A stretch of DNA of 64,000 bases from contig NC_054537.1 of the NCBI RefSeq assembly GCF_017654505.1, positions 74,081,618 to 74,145,617 on the forward strand, written 5' to 3'. A program made the translations under genes and the position numbers. The DNA is from Polyodon spathula. Its lineage: Eukaryota; Chordata; Actinopteri; Acipenseriformes; Polyodontidae. The notes beneath the pieces were generated by a model. That model made no database searches. It was not told the DNA's origin and worked only from the letters and a program-made list of their open reading frames with translations. Below are positions 25,005-35,865 of this stretch, piece after piece (within the stretch, counting starts at the first letter, position 1; each line of letters starts with the position of its first letter).

Positions 25005-25075
25005 GCTCGGCGTGTGATGAATGATGTCAAGCTCCAATTGAAAGGTCAAGGGTTTGAAACCCAAGTCTGGCACTT
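25005..25075 (+). repeat. Possible tRNA-like SINE head
   Basis: GGGTTTGAAACCC at about 25048-25060 is close to the polymerase III B box, and a weak A-box-like stretch lies about 35 bases upstream. The following 200 bases are GC-richer than their surroundings. No tail or target duplication was found, so this is a weak call. Confidence 0.25.
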
Positions 25076-25372
25076 TGCTTCACTACATAGGATGCTCTGA
25101 GCTTTCCAGTTCTCCACAGCACTCAAAACATTTGAGGGGAAGAAAAATGTCTCATACCCAAGGTGCACTCTTTCAAGCTGCCAGGTCAGAAGTTCAGAAT
25201 GATGATAGAGACCTCAGGTTCTGCTCTCATGTTCTCTAAAATGAGGGGCTCACCTGAGTGCAGAAGGCCTAATAAAAAAAAGTGTGGGTTGGGGGTTGAC
25301 ATGTGGTCTACCTGTAAACTAAATGTACTTTTTTTGTTGTTTTTATTATCTATAGTGATACACCATGTACAC

Positions 25373-25374
<2 letters not shown>

Positions 25375-25403
<29 letters not shown>
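25375..25403. repeat. Poly-C tract of 29 bp
   Basis: Uninterrupted run of C. Confidence 0.9.
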
Positions 25404-25957
25404 ATTATTTCCCCTAAAACAAATACATACTAAAAGAGTATACATAATGGTAATGGAGTAAAACAAATCAAACATATTTTAACAGGGCTGAAAGTCAAAT
25501 GAAAATGATGCGTTCTTATTACACTGGTTAAATAAATAAATGGCATTGAACAAATTCAGTAGCACTGTTGGTAGTAGCTGGAAGACCTGCTGGTTGTTAA
25601 TTTGTCGTTTAACTTGACATGTTCAATCAATTTCAGGGTGGGTAAAACTGTTTTATTTGTGTCATGCAGTGTGTGTATGGTTAAAGATTAGAACTAATTG
25701 GAAAGTAATTTGACTAAAGTATGGAAGAACAATTTAAATAAAACTAGGATGGGAGCCGTATGCCCCATCAGGGAACTAACTAAGAAAAGCTACGTGTTTG
25801 TCATTTGTGTGGTAATTTTTCTATTTATTTATTAATTTTTCTATCAATATTATAACTAAAAAAGATTAAGGTTTCATCTTTTTTTTTAAGTGATATGGTG
25901 TTGCTATACCACAAAATAATCTATTTTATTTTTATATAATCTACTATATCTATATAG
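25404..25957. other. No recognised feature
   Basis: AT-rich unique-looking sequence; no coding or element signature. Confidence 0.5.
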
Positions 25958-25978
25958 TATATATATATATATAATATA

Positions 25979-26031
<53 letters not shown>
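25958..26031. repeat. (TA)n microsatellite
   Basis: TA repeat with one short interruption (ATAATATACC) near 25972-25980, then a pure run to 26031. Confidence 0.95.
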
Positions 26032-26035
<4 letters not shown>

Positions 26036-27280
26036 TGTACAATGCCTCAAGACTTGATTAACAACAACAGCAATTGTAGCAGCCTCACTGACGGGCAATT
26101 CTTAATGTAAATCGCTGCATGGCCTTGTTATTGTATTAGTTGCAGCAATCATGAAGACACATGACATTTATCACCAACTCTTGTCTTGTTCTTTTTGCTG
26201 GATCCCATAAAAAAGTGAGGGGCAATTAAGATCAAATTAACTCCTTGTCCTCTCGTATAGCGAGGGGGGGTGAAAGGAGGAACGAGCCCCGACCTTCTCA
26301 TTTCATCCTCATTAGTATCTGGTGTCAACAGAGCTATTGCTCTTCAATCATCACCCATAATCCCCGGCTTCCTTGCATGGGAACAAATGATCTGTTGCTG
26401 GGAGAGTCAGAGGTCAAATATGATTTTTTTTTCACAAAAAGAGTGCAAGGAAGGTGGCAGGGGTCAGATCCGGGTCAGATTTTAAGGGCTGCCATGTATG
26501 GGACAGAAATGATTTAAAAAGCATGAAATGTTAGCATCTACTGTGTTTTTGTTATGACCTTGCAACTGTTTATTAGCATTGTTACTGTACAAGGGAGATT
26601 GATTGGTGAAGTCAGGAATAAAATACAATTGCAGATATTTACCTTGTGTCTCACAAAGTTACAGAAAAGTTGGGATTATACATATCTTTAAAAAATAAAA
26701 CATAATCTTAAACAATGTGTTGTTCTTATATTCCATTCCCTATTTCTTGCTCTGTGTATGCCTTGCACTGTGCCATGACTGTCCCCCTTAAGGGTGACAG
26801 GACTCGAGGCCCCCGGTGCCAGTGTAAATGAGCCCCATTCATTTTCCGCCATCGGCATATGGCATATCATTGTCCTCTGCCACTGAGGCAGAAGTGATGC
26901 AATTTGTTGGCATGTCCTGTCATTTCACAAACTATCTATCCCACTGAGGCCCAGCAAACAACAACAGAAGACAGAGAAGGGCAGCCAGCAAGTTCCCAGC
27001 TCTTTTCATCTCATACCACACACAGAAAACAAAGAATTAGAGACAGTGACCTAATTTCATGCTTCTGTAGCCAAAACTGTCATTCTGTTTTGCAGATGTC
27101 AATTTTAATGTATACACTGTAGTTGTAAAGACATGTGGTTGGCTTTGGTTGGCTTTAAAATTACAATGTATTTTCTTTTGTTTAAAAAAAAAAAAGGGGG
27201 AAATGGATTGAAACAGAGGTCAGGACAGCTGTCAAAATTTAATTTCTATCTTTTTTGCAATTGAATCAAAATTATGCATT
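26032..27280. other. Unique sequence, possibly constrained in parts
   Basis: About 1.2 kb of compositionally balanced sequence, less AT-rich than its neighbours, especially 26240-26480 and 26750-27010. No domain-bearing open frame is present. Such islands can be conserved non-coding elements, but this is a guess from composition alone. Confidence 0.3.
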
Positions 27281-27966
27281 ATGTAGATGCCGGTTATTAG
27301 CAACCCTGATAAAGACAAATTGTGGTTATTAATAACATTTTCCCAGAATCCAATCACATCCCATAGACTTTAATGTTAATGGGATTTTGATATTAGCAAC
27401 TACACATCGCTTATTGACAATTTTATTACTAGTTGCCATTGCTAAAGAGGGCACTAGCATGACGTATGTAAATACTTCATCCAGCTTTTATAACTCACCA
27501 ACTTCTCAACTGCATATTTCTAGCAGACTATGGTAGAATCGTGGCTTTGAAACTGGCTATGAAGCTGCACGCAAAATTGAGATGGATTTACTGCAGGAGG
27601 TGGTACATTGTAAAAGCAGACAACGTTTGAGTACAGCACGTATGTTTTATGTTTGCTTTACTCATTGTAAGGACAACTGTAGCACATCGTTGTGTAGTAC
27701 TATTCCATTTTTTTTTTGTTTCATACATGCGTGAAGTAAACAGTTCTATGTTTGGGTATTTTGTGTTTCTCAAGTTAATGCTTGAACACTGTAACTGTTA
27801 AAACACATGTATTTCAGTGCCATATTTGTATAACTACAGTATATTTCATTGTTCCATATAAATACACCTGAAAAAATACACATCGCTTTTCGCTTATTGG
27901 CAACGTTTGGTTAATGACAACTTTTTGCTGGGAACCGAAATGTTGTTAATAAGTGGCATCAACTGT
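27281..27966. mobile_element. Non-autonomous pogo/Tigger-like DNA element
   Basis: The left end TAGATGCCGGTTATTAGCAAC (27284-27304) and the complement of the right end, CAGTTGATGCCACTTATTAA (27965 downwards), agree at about 18 of 24 positions. The right tip is followed by TA. The interior has mirrored blocks such as CATCCCATAGACTTTAATG near the left and CATCGCTTTTCGCTTATTGG near the right, as in Tigger-like MITEs. There is no transposase trace. The TA flank fits Tc1/mariner-pogo; the subfamily is unknown. Confidence 0.5.
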
Positions 27967-29504
<1,538 letters not shown>

Positions 29505-30011
29505 TACACAGTACTGGGCAAAAGTTTTAGGCAGGTGTGAAAAATGCTGTTAAGTAAGAATGCTTTCAAAAATAGACATGTTAATAGATTATATTTATCA
29601 ATTAACAAAATGCAAAGTGAGTGAACAGAAGAAAAATCTACATCAAATCAATATTTGGTGTTACCACGCTTTGCCTTCAGAACAGCATCAATTCTTCTCG
29701 GTACACTTGCACACAGTTTTTGAAGGAACTCGGCAGGTAGGTTGGCCCAAACATCTTGGAGAACTAATCACAGTTCTTCTGTGGATTTAGGCAGCCTCAG
29801 TTGCTTCTCTCTCTTCATGTAATCCCAGCCAGACTCAATAATGTTGAGATCAGGGCTCTGTGGGGGCCATACCATCACTTCCATGACTCCTTGTTCTTCT
29901 TTACGCTGAAGATAGTTCTTAATGACTTTCGCTGTATGTTTGGGGTCATTGTCATGCTGCAGAATAAATTTGGGACCAATCAGATACCTCCCTGATGGTA
30001 TTGCATGATGG

Positions 30012-30016
30012 ATAAG
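30012..30016 (+). repeat. Gypsy target-site duplication, left copy
   Basis: ATAAG directly before the 5' LTR; the identical ATAAG follows the 3' LTR at 35866-35870. It marks the insertion point inside the Tc1 transposase gene. Confidence 0.97.
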
Positions 30017-30727
30017 TGTGACGGAAAGATGAGTTCTGGTGATGAATCTTCCTCCCAACCTGTGAGGGCGCTAAAGAACGGGAGGAGAAGTATCTGGAAG
30101 GACTGGCCTGACAGTTCGTTTCCGGGTCAGGGAAGTGGGTCAGCCTGGAGGGAAGCGCGACTCTGTTGTAAGACCGTATTGATTTGAAAGGTAAACGAAG
30201 GCAGCTGCAAGTAATAAGGCAGCTGCAACCGTTTACCTCGATATCATGCGGGATTACATATAGGGGCCAGGGTAACGTTGATCTTCTCCTTCGTTTGGGT
30301 TAAATGAGTGGAGAGAGAGAAGGACTGAGAGAGGAGCTCTCAGAGTGGATTGTGTTCGTGTTTTGTATTGTTGTGTCTGTCCGTGTAACTGTCTGTTTTT
30401 GTATTCAGCACTAGACAGTTAACACACATCTCCGGAGCTGTCGAAAGGAGAGCACTATCCGGAGCACCACTGCACTGAGCACCTGCACGTTTTCGATCAC
30501 CCAGGACTGGTGACCGTACCGTTGTTTTTGTTCAGGACTGTGCCTTGTTTTCATTATCCCCGTGCTTTACACATTGTTGTGTATTGCCGGGGATTTATTA
30601 TTTTTGACGGTCGCCAGACCTGGAAACGATCAATAAAGCACTTATTCACTGAATCACTGTTGTCTGTTCATCACTCCTGCACCGCATCACCGCGACATCT
30701 GTTCCCCTTACCAACCACTTTGCCACA
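30017..30727 (+). repeat. Gypsy 5' LTR
   Basis: 711 bp from TGTGACGG to CCACA. It contains a TATA-like ACATATAG near 30255 and a polyadenylation signal AATAAA at 30632-30637, with the R/U5 boundary expected just downstream. Differences from the 3' copy are mostly transitions at CpG sites, for example 30070-30073 GCG against GCA. Confidence 0.97.
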
Positions 30728-30729
30728 CG

Positions 30730-30747
30730 TGGTGTCAGATCCGGGAT
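30730..30747 (+). promoter_or_regulatory. Primer binding site, tRNA-Leu type
   Basis: Two bases after the 5' LTR comes TGGTGTCAGATCCGGGA. Its first nine bases complement the 3' end of vertebrate tRNA-Leu ending TGACACCA; the following bases match less well. The site overlaps the Gag start codon at 30746. Confidence 0.75.
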
Positions 30748-33460
30748 GGACCGCAACGCACTGGCGGAGCTGCTGCAGGCACTGGAGATCAGACGGGATG
30801 CAGAGGAGAGACGGAGGGAGGAGCGCTATACGGCGCTCATTGAAGGGGTAGGGCTGATCGTTGCTGCAGGAGCGACCCCTACCGGAACATCATTGATGTC
30901 GGCCCTGAAGGCACGGGCCATGAAAATGACGGCGGAGGATGATCCGGAGGCATTTTTGGTGGCGTTCGAGCGGCTGGCAACCGCGGCGGGATGGCCTCGG
31001 GAGTTCTGGGCAAGCCAGCTAGGACCTTGCCTGGTCGGGGAAGCGCAGGCAGCTTACCAAGCCCTGAGCGACCAGTACGCCACTGACTATGACCTAGTCA
31101 AGCAGGCTATCCTCCGTCGTCTCAACATCACCGCGGAGACCCACCGGACGCGGTTCCGCGAGTACCGGAGAGCCCCGGAGACACGACCCAGGGTGGTGGC
31201 ACAGCGGTTGTGCGACCACATGGTCCATTGGCTGACCCCAGAGAAGAAGACCGCTCAACAAATGGGGGAAGCCATTGTGGTGGAACAATTCTGCCATGTG
31301 GTCGGCGCCGAAACTCAGGCGTGGGTACGGCGCCACAACCCTGACACCCTGGAGGAGGCGGTCAAATTGGCCGAAGATTTTGAGGACTCTTTGACGTCAG
31401 CCCGGGTCGGGATCCTGTCAGCCCCTGCCCTGCTCAGGAACCAACCTCTCCCTCCCTCTCCTCCAACACCACCACCATCACCCTCGGTCCCGGCACCCAG
31501 ACCTCCCAGACCGCCGACCCCGTTGGGCCCCCTTGCCTCCCCCCCATGGAGACCGAGGATGGCCCCCAGCTGGGGTAGAGGTGTTGCCCCTGCCCCGTTG
31601 CCCTACCAGCAGCGGGACAGATATTTAACCTATGCCCCCTCTGTCCCTCCACTCTGTTTTAGGTGTAACCAGCCAGGACATAGGGCCAGGTCATGCCCCG
31701 CTGCTATGGAGTGTGACGTGGCTGCATGCAACTGGACACCTGGAACGGGTAAGCAGGGGGAAAACGGTTGGGAGGGGCCCTGTCTGATTGACGTGGTTTT
31801 AGGGAATGTGAAAACCCACGCGTTAGTGGACACAGGGTGTGAGCAAACCTTGATCAGGACAGCTCTCTTGGGCGGTATGTCGTGGCGGCCACAAGGTCAG
31901 GTGGCCATCTCCTGTATCCATGGAGACACGGCGGCATACCCCACCCTAAAAGTATATTTATCGGTAGGACCGATAAAACGTCACCTTGTAGTCGGGGTGG
32001 CGGAAAGGTTGCCGCACCCAGTTATTCTGGGCCGAGACTGGCCAAAATTCAAAGAATTGGTGCAAATAATGGCAGTCTCAGCCACACACGTAAACGTGGC
32101 AGAAAAAGGGAAAAAGGAACGGATTGGTGATGTGTTTCCTTTTCATCCTGAAATGTTTTCCCCTCTGTTCCGTCCTAGAAAAACAAATAAGGAGAGACGG
32201 ACCGCGAAATGGGAGGGAGCGTCTTTGAGACAAGGCTGGGGTCTGGTGGGAGAGTGCTGTAATGGTAACAAACGCCAGTCGAAGGGAGTGGGAACGCAGT
32301 GTGACCGAGAGAGCGAGGTTACTGGGCCGACTAGGGCAGAGGTTATTCCAGCCCCTCTCAATATACCGGACCCGTGGTACTCAAGCGCGGACCTAGTGTG
32401 GGGCCAAAAGAACGACCCGTCACTGGTGCACGCTTGGGGGCAGGTCCGGTCCATTGAAGGTAAGGATGTTGATGGCGCTGGGCCGCTAGTATATCCACAT
32501 TTCAGTATAAAGGGGCAATTACTATATAGGGTAAACCTAGCCGCGGGCACAGGACAGCCTGTAACACAATTATTGGTTCCCCCGTCTTGTCGGACCGAGG
32601 TCATGAGGCTGGCGCATGATATCCCTTTTGCGGGGCACCTCGGAGCCGAGAAGACGAGGGAGCGAATATTGGCTCGATTCTATTGGCTCGGTCTTCATAC
32701 TGATGTGTCGAAATATGTAGCCACATGCCCAGACTGCCAGCGAGTAGCGCCAGGTCGAGTGCGCCCCGCTCCTTTGGTCCCACTGCCGATTATTTCCACT
32801 CCGTTCGAGCGCATTGCAATGGACATAATGGGCCCATTGCTACCTTCTGACTCTGGGTATACGCATATATTAGTAGTGGTGGATTATGCAACGCGATACC
32901 CAGAGGCAGTTCCATTGAGGTCCACTAGTGCAGCTGCAATAGCCACCGAGTTAGTGCAGATTATGGCTAGAGTAGGGATCCCCAAGGAGATTTTGACTGA
33001 TCACGGAACCAATTTTTTGTCCAATACGTTACAGCAGGTGTACAAAATATTAAAAATACGTCCCATCAGGACGTCCGTTTATCATCCACAATCGGACGGT
33101 TTGGTTGAACGTTTTAATCAGACCTTAAAGTCGATGCTGAGGCGATTTGTAACACAGGAGCAGAAACATTGGGCATCGCTTCTTCCCTACCTCCTTTTTG
33201 CGGTGAGAGAAGTGCCGCAGAGTTCAACGGGGTTCTCCCCCTTTGAGCTCCTGTACGGCCGGCAGCCTCGCGGCATTCTCGACCTGCTGAGAGAGGGGTG
33301 GGAGGAGCACAAAGGCTCGTCTAAAAATGTAGTGAAGTATGTGCTCCTACTACGAGATCGCCTGGATTTGGTCGGTTGTTTGGCCCAAGACAACCTCAGA
33401 TCGGCTCAGCACCGACAACATCAGCATTACAACAAAAATGCACGGATTCGAACCTTTTGA
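30746..33460 (+). CDS. Gag-protease-integrase polyprotein of Gmr1-like gypsy element
   Basis: 904 codons in one frame, with no stop or frameshift between Gag and Pol parts. Residues about 1-45 are charged and helical. Residues about 131-212 form a capsid C-terminal region that resembles the SCAN domain, with VVEQF, TQAWVRRHNPDTLEEAV and LAEDF. A Pro-rich linker spans 233-272. A CCHC zinc knuckle is at 304-317 (CFRCNQPGHRARSC). The aspartic protease motif VDTG is at 361-364 and ILGRDW at 427-432. The integrase zinc motif uses H624, H631, C661 and C664, and the DDE triad is D693, D752 and E788 with the expected 35-residue gap. The frame stops at TGA just before the integrase C-terminal GPY/F module, which continues in frame at 33476, so the stop is probably a mutation. 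The start is the first Met after the LTR. Expected to form virus-like particles in the cytoplasm and integrate cDNA in the nucleus. Confidence 0.95.
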   Translation: MDRNALAELLQALEIRRDAEERRREERYTALIEGVGLIVAAGATPTGTSLMSALKARAMKMTAEDDPEAFLVAFERLATAAGWPREFWASQLGPCLVGEAQAAYQALSDQYATDYDLVKQAILRRLNITAETHRTRFREYRRAPETRPRVVAQRLCDHMVHWLTPEKKTAQQMGEAIVVEQFCHVVGAETQAWVRRHNPDTLEEAVKLAEDFEDSLTSARVGILSAPALLRNQPLPPSPPTPPPSPSVPAPRPPRPPTPLGPLASPPWRPRMAPSWGRGVAPAPLPYQQRDRYLTYAPSVPPLCFRCNQPGHRARSCPAAMECDVAACNWTPGTGKQGENGWEGPCLIDVVLGNVKTHALVDTGCEQTLIRTALLGGMSWRPQGQVAISCIHGDTAAYPTLKVYLSVGPIKRHLVVGVAERLPHPVILGRDWPKFKELVQIMAVSATHVNVAEKGKKERIGDVFPFHPEMFSPLFRPRKTNKERRTAKWEGASLRQGWGLVGECCNGNKRQSKGVGTQCDRESEVTGPTRAEVIPAPLNIPDPWYSSADLVWGQKNDPSLVHAWGQVRSIEGKDVDGAGPLVYPHFSIKGQLLYRVNLAAGTGQPVTQLLVPPSCRTEVMRLAHDIPFAGHLGAEKTRERILARFYWLGLHTDVSKYVATCPDCQRVAPGRVRPAPLVPLPIISTPFERIAMDIMGPLLPSDSGYTHILVVVDYATRYPEAVPLRSTSAAAIATELVQIMARVGIPKEILTDHGTNFLSNTLQQVYKILKIRPIRTSVYHPQSDGLVERFNQTLKSMLRRFVTQEQKHWASLLPYLLFAVREVPQSSTGFSPFELLYGRQPRGILDLLREGWEEHKGSSKNVVKYVLLLRDRLDLVGCLAQDNLRSAQHRQHQHYNKNARIRTF

Positions 33461-33475
33461 CCAGGGGACAAGGTA

Positions 33476-34462
33476 ATGCTGCTACTTCCCTCATCTGAAT
33501 CGAAACTGTGTGCTAAATGGCAGGGGCTGTATGAGGTGATTCGGGCTATAGGGAAAGTAAATTATGAAATTAGACAGCCCGATCGCCGAAATGAACGTGA
33601 AATTTATCATGTCAATTTGTTAAAGCCCTGGCAGGCAAGGGAGGTCTTATTTATAGCCCCAGGCAATATGGAGGATGATTTAGGTCCCTGTCCAGAGACC
33701 CCGAGAACAAGAGCGATTTCTATGGGGGAACAATTGGTTCCGGATCAGCAAAGAGAGCTGCGTAAGCTTATTGAGGAGTTCAGCGATGTGTTTTCTGACG
33801 TGCCCGGCAGGACAAACTTAGTTGAATATGACATTATCTCTCCACCAGGTGTCACAGTGCGAGAGAGACCGTACCGGATCCCGGAAAGTCGACGAAGTGG
33901 CGTTCGCAAAGAGGTATGGGATATGCTCGAGCTTGGGGTGATTGAGCCTTCCAGGAGCGAGTGGTGCAGTCCGATCGTCATAGTGGCTAAGAAAGACGGC
34001 ACCAACCGCTTCTGTGTGGATTTCAGAAAGGTGAACGCTATTGCTAAGTTCGATGCATATCCCATGCCTCTGGTCGACAAACTTTTAGACAGACTGGGAA
34101 AAGCGAGGTTTATTTCCACTCTGGACCTGACGAAGGGATACTGGCAAATCCCTTTAACCCGCAGCTCCAGAGAGAAAACCACATTTTCAACACCAGAAGG
34201 GCTGTTCCACTTTAAAACCATGCCATTTGGGCTACATGGTGCGCCCGCTGCCTTTCAGAGACTGATGGACCAGGTTTTACGCCCACATCATGAATATGCA
34301 GCAGCGTATATTGATGACGTGGTGATATACAGCTCCACCTGGCGAGAGCATTTGGCTAGGGTTGCAGCCGTTCTTCAGTCTCTAAGGGCAGCCCGGCTGA
34401 CAGCTAACTTGAGGAAATGTGCGTTTGCCAAAACAGAGACTCAATGGGGAATGGAAGGGTGA
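33476..34462 (+). pseudogene. Integrase C-terminus and reverse transcriptase of gypsy element, frame-broken
   Basis: This is the in-frame continuation of the preceding ORF after a single TGA (33458-33460). Residues 14-52 carry a GPY/F-like module (KWQGLYEVI, with Leu in place of Pro). The reverse transcriptase follows: RPYRIPESRR, PIVIVAKKDGTNRFCVDFRK, FISTLDLTKGYW with catalytic D217, FGLHGAPAAFQRLMD, and the YIDD box at 278-281 with D280 and D281. The frame is lost at about 34440, where the thumb region should begin with a YLG-type motif; a small deletion or frameshift there replaces it with WGMEG and a stop. All catalytic residues seen so far are intact. Confidence 0.9.
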
Positions 34463-35154
34463 GACCTGTAGTCACCAAAATCCAGGCTTTGGTTGATGCA
34501 GCGATCCCCAAAACCAAGACTTAGGTGAGGTCACTACTGGGCTTAGCCGGTTATTACCGCCGCTTCATCCCCGAGTACGCCACAGTGGTTAACCCGTTAG
34601 TCGACCTCACCAAAAAGAGTGCTCCAAATTTAATTAAATGGTCAGCTGAGTGTCAGGGAGCGTTTGATACTATTAAGCGTACACTTTGCCAGGCCCCCAC
34701 TCTTATCGCACCGGATTTCACCAAGAGATTCATCCTCCACACCGACGCATCGGATGTAGGTTTGGGTGCAGTCTTGTCCCAAAAAGTAGCTGGAGTAGAA
34801 TACCCGATATTATACCTAAGTAAAAAAATGTTACCTCGGGAACGCAACTACTCCGTAGTCGAAAAAGAGTGTTTGGCCATTAAATGGGCTACTCACTCTT
34901 TACGATACTACCTGCTGGGACACTCATTCGATCTGGTCACAGACCACGCCCCACTCAAGTGGTTAAGCACAATGAAGGACAGCAATGCCCGGATAACTCG
35001 GTGGTATCTGGCATTGCAGCCCTTCATGTACCACATGGTACACCGTGCGGGGAAAGACCACCAAAATGCGGATTATTTTTCCCGGGAGGGGGGAGTAATG
35101 GGGAAGGTAGATTTAGCCGAGTGTTCCTTCGGCTCCACTCTGAGCGGTGGGATA
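34463..35154 (+). pseudogene. RT thumb and RNase H of gypsy element
   Basis: In the frame shifted relative to the preceding part, the sequence resumes as RVRPVVTKIQALVDAAIPK (about 34454-34510), meets TAG at 34522-34524 where Gln is usual, and then runs open from 34525 into the 3' LTR. From 34525: SLLGLAGYYRRFIPEY of the connection, then RNase H with HTDAS (D74), VVEKECLAIKWA (E113/E115), LVTDHAPLKW (D140) and HQNADYFSR (last Asp). All RNase H acidic residues are kept. The natural end is probably soon after YFSREGG; the open frame to 35325 includes LTR sequence and is not all coding. No Met is available at its apparent start, which shows it is a continuation and not a separate gene. Confidence 0.9.
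35144..35154 (+). promoter_or_regulatory. Candidate polypurine tract
   Basis: Immediately upstream of the 3' LTR the sequence GAGCGGTGGGATA is purine-rich but interrupted. A better tract, GGGAGGGGGGAG, lies about 60 bases further upstream (35084-35095). Which one primes plus-strand synthesis cannot be told. Confidence 0.35.
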
Positions 35155-35865
35155 TGTGACGGAAAGATGAGTTCTGGTGATGAATCTTCCTCCCAACCTG
35201 TGAGGGCACTAAAGAACGGGAGGAGAAGTATCTGGAAGGGCTGGCCTGACAGTTCGTTTCCGGGTCAGGGAAGTGGGTCAGCCTGGAGGGAAGCGCGACT
35301 CTGTTGTAAGACCGTATTGATTTGAAAGGTAAACAAAGGCAGCTGCAAGTAATAAGGCAGCTGCAACCGTTTACCTCGATATCATGCGGGATTACATATA
35401 GGGGCCAGGGTAACGCTGATCTTCTCCTTCGTTTGGGTTAAACGAGTAGAGAGAGAGAAGGACTGAGAGAGGAGCTCTCAGAGTGGATTGTGTTCGTCTT
35501 TTGTATTGTTGTGTCTGTCCGTGTAACTGTCTGTTTTTGTATTCAGCACTAGACAGTTAACGCACATCTCCGGAGCTGTCGAAAGGAGAGCACTATCCGG
35601 AGCACCACTGCACTGAGCACCTGCACGTTTTCGATCACCCAGGACTGGTGACCGTACCGTTGTTTTTGTTCAGGACTGTGCCTTGTTTTCATTATCCCCG
35701 TGCTTTACACATTGTTGTGTATTGCCGGGGATTTATTATTTTTGACGGTCACCAGACCTGGAAACGATCAATAAAGCACTTATTCACTGAATCACTGTTG
35801 TCTGTTCATCACTCCTGCACCGCATCACCGCGACATCTGTTCCCCTTACCAACCACTTTGCCACA
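35155..35865 (+). repeat. Gypsy 3' LTR
   Basis: 711 bp, same length and ends as the 5' LTR, with AATAAA at 35770-35775. It is followed directly by the target duplication ATAAG at 35866-35870. Confidence 0.97.

Larger units (their letters stand above)
30017..35865 (+). mobile_element. Full-length Gmr1-like Ty3/gypsy LTR retrotransposon
   Basis: A 5849-bp element with 711-bp LTRs (TGTGAC...CCACA), a 5-bp target duplication, a primer site, and a coding region in the order Gag, zinc knuckle, protease, integrase, reverse transcriptase, RNase H. Most Ty3/gypsy elements place integrase last; the order seen here, with integrase before reverse transcriptase, is the hallmark of the Gmr1-like group of deuterostomes. 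The LTRs differ at about nine of 711 positions by eye (about 1.3 percent), so the insertion is fairly young. Coding damage is limited: an in-frame TGA at 33458, a frameshift near 34440-34460 and a TAG at 34522. No envelope gene is present. Confidence 0.95.

Noticed and set aside
27060..27125. Splice-acceptor-like TTCTGTTTTGCAG followed by ATG
   Set aside because: The following frame closes after a dozen codons, with no donor site and no partner exon.
30510..30851. 113-codon open frame overlapping the 5' LTR
   Set aside because: Mostly LTR sequence, partly repeated in the 3' LTR at 35648-35869; the Gag frame starting at 30746 is the real one.
32143..32604. 153-codon open frame on the minus strand
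   Set aside because: It lies antisense to the gypsy polyprotein, which has clear domains; the antisense frame has none.
35070..35154. Envelope gene or extra ORF after RNase H in the gypsy element
   Set aside because: Less than 100 bp separates the RNase H end from the 3' LTR; there is no room for another gene.
34525..35325. A separate gene starting at 34525
   Set aside because: There is no ATG at this point; it is the continuation of reverse transcriptase/RNase H after a TAG, and its last 170 bases are LTR.
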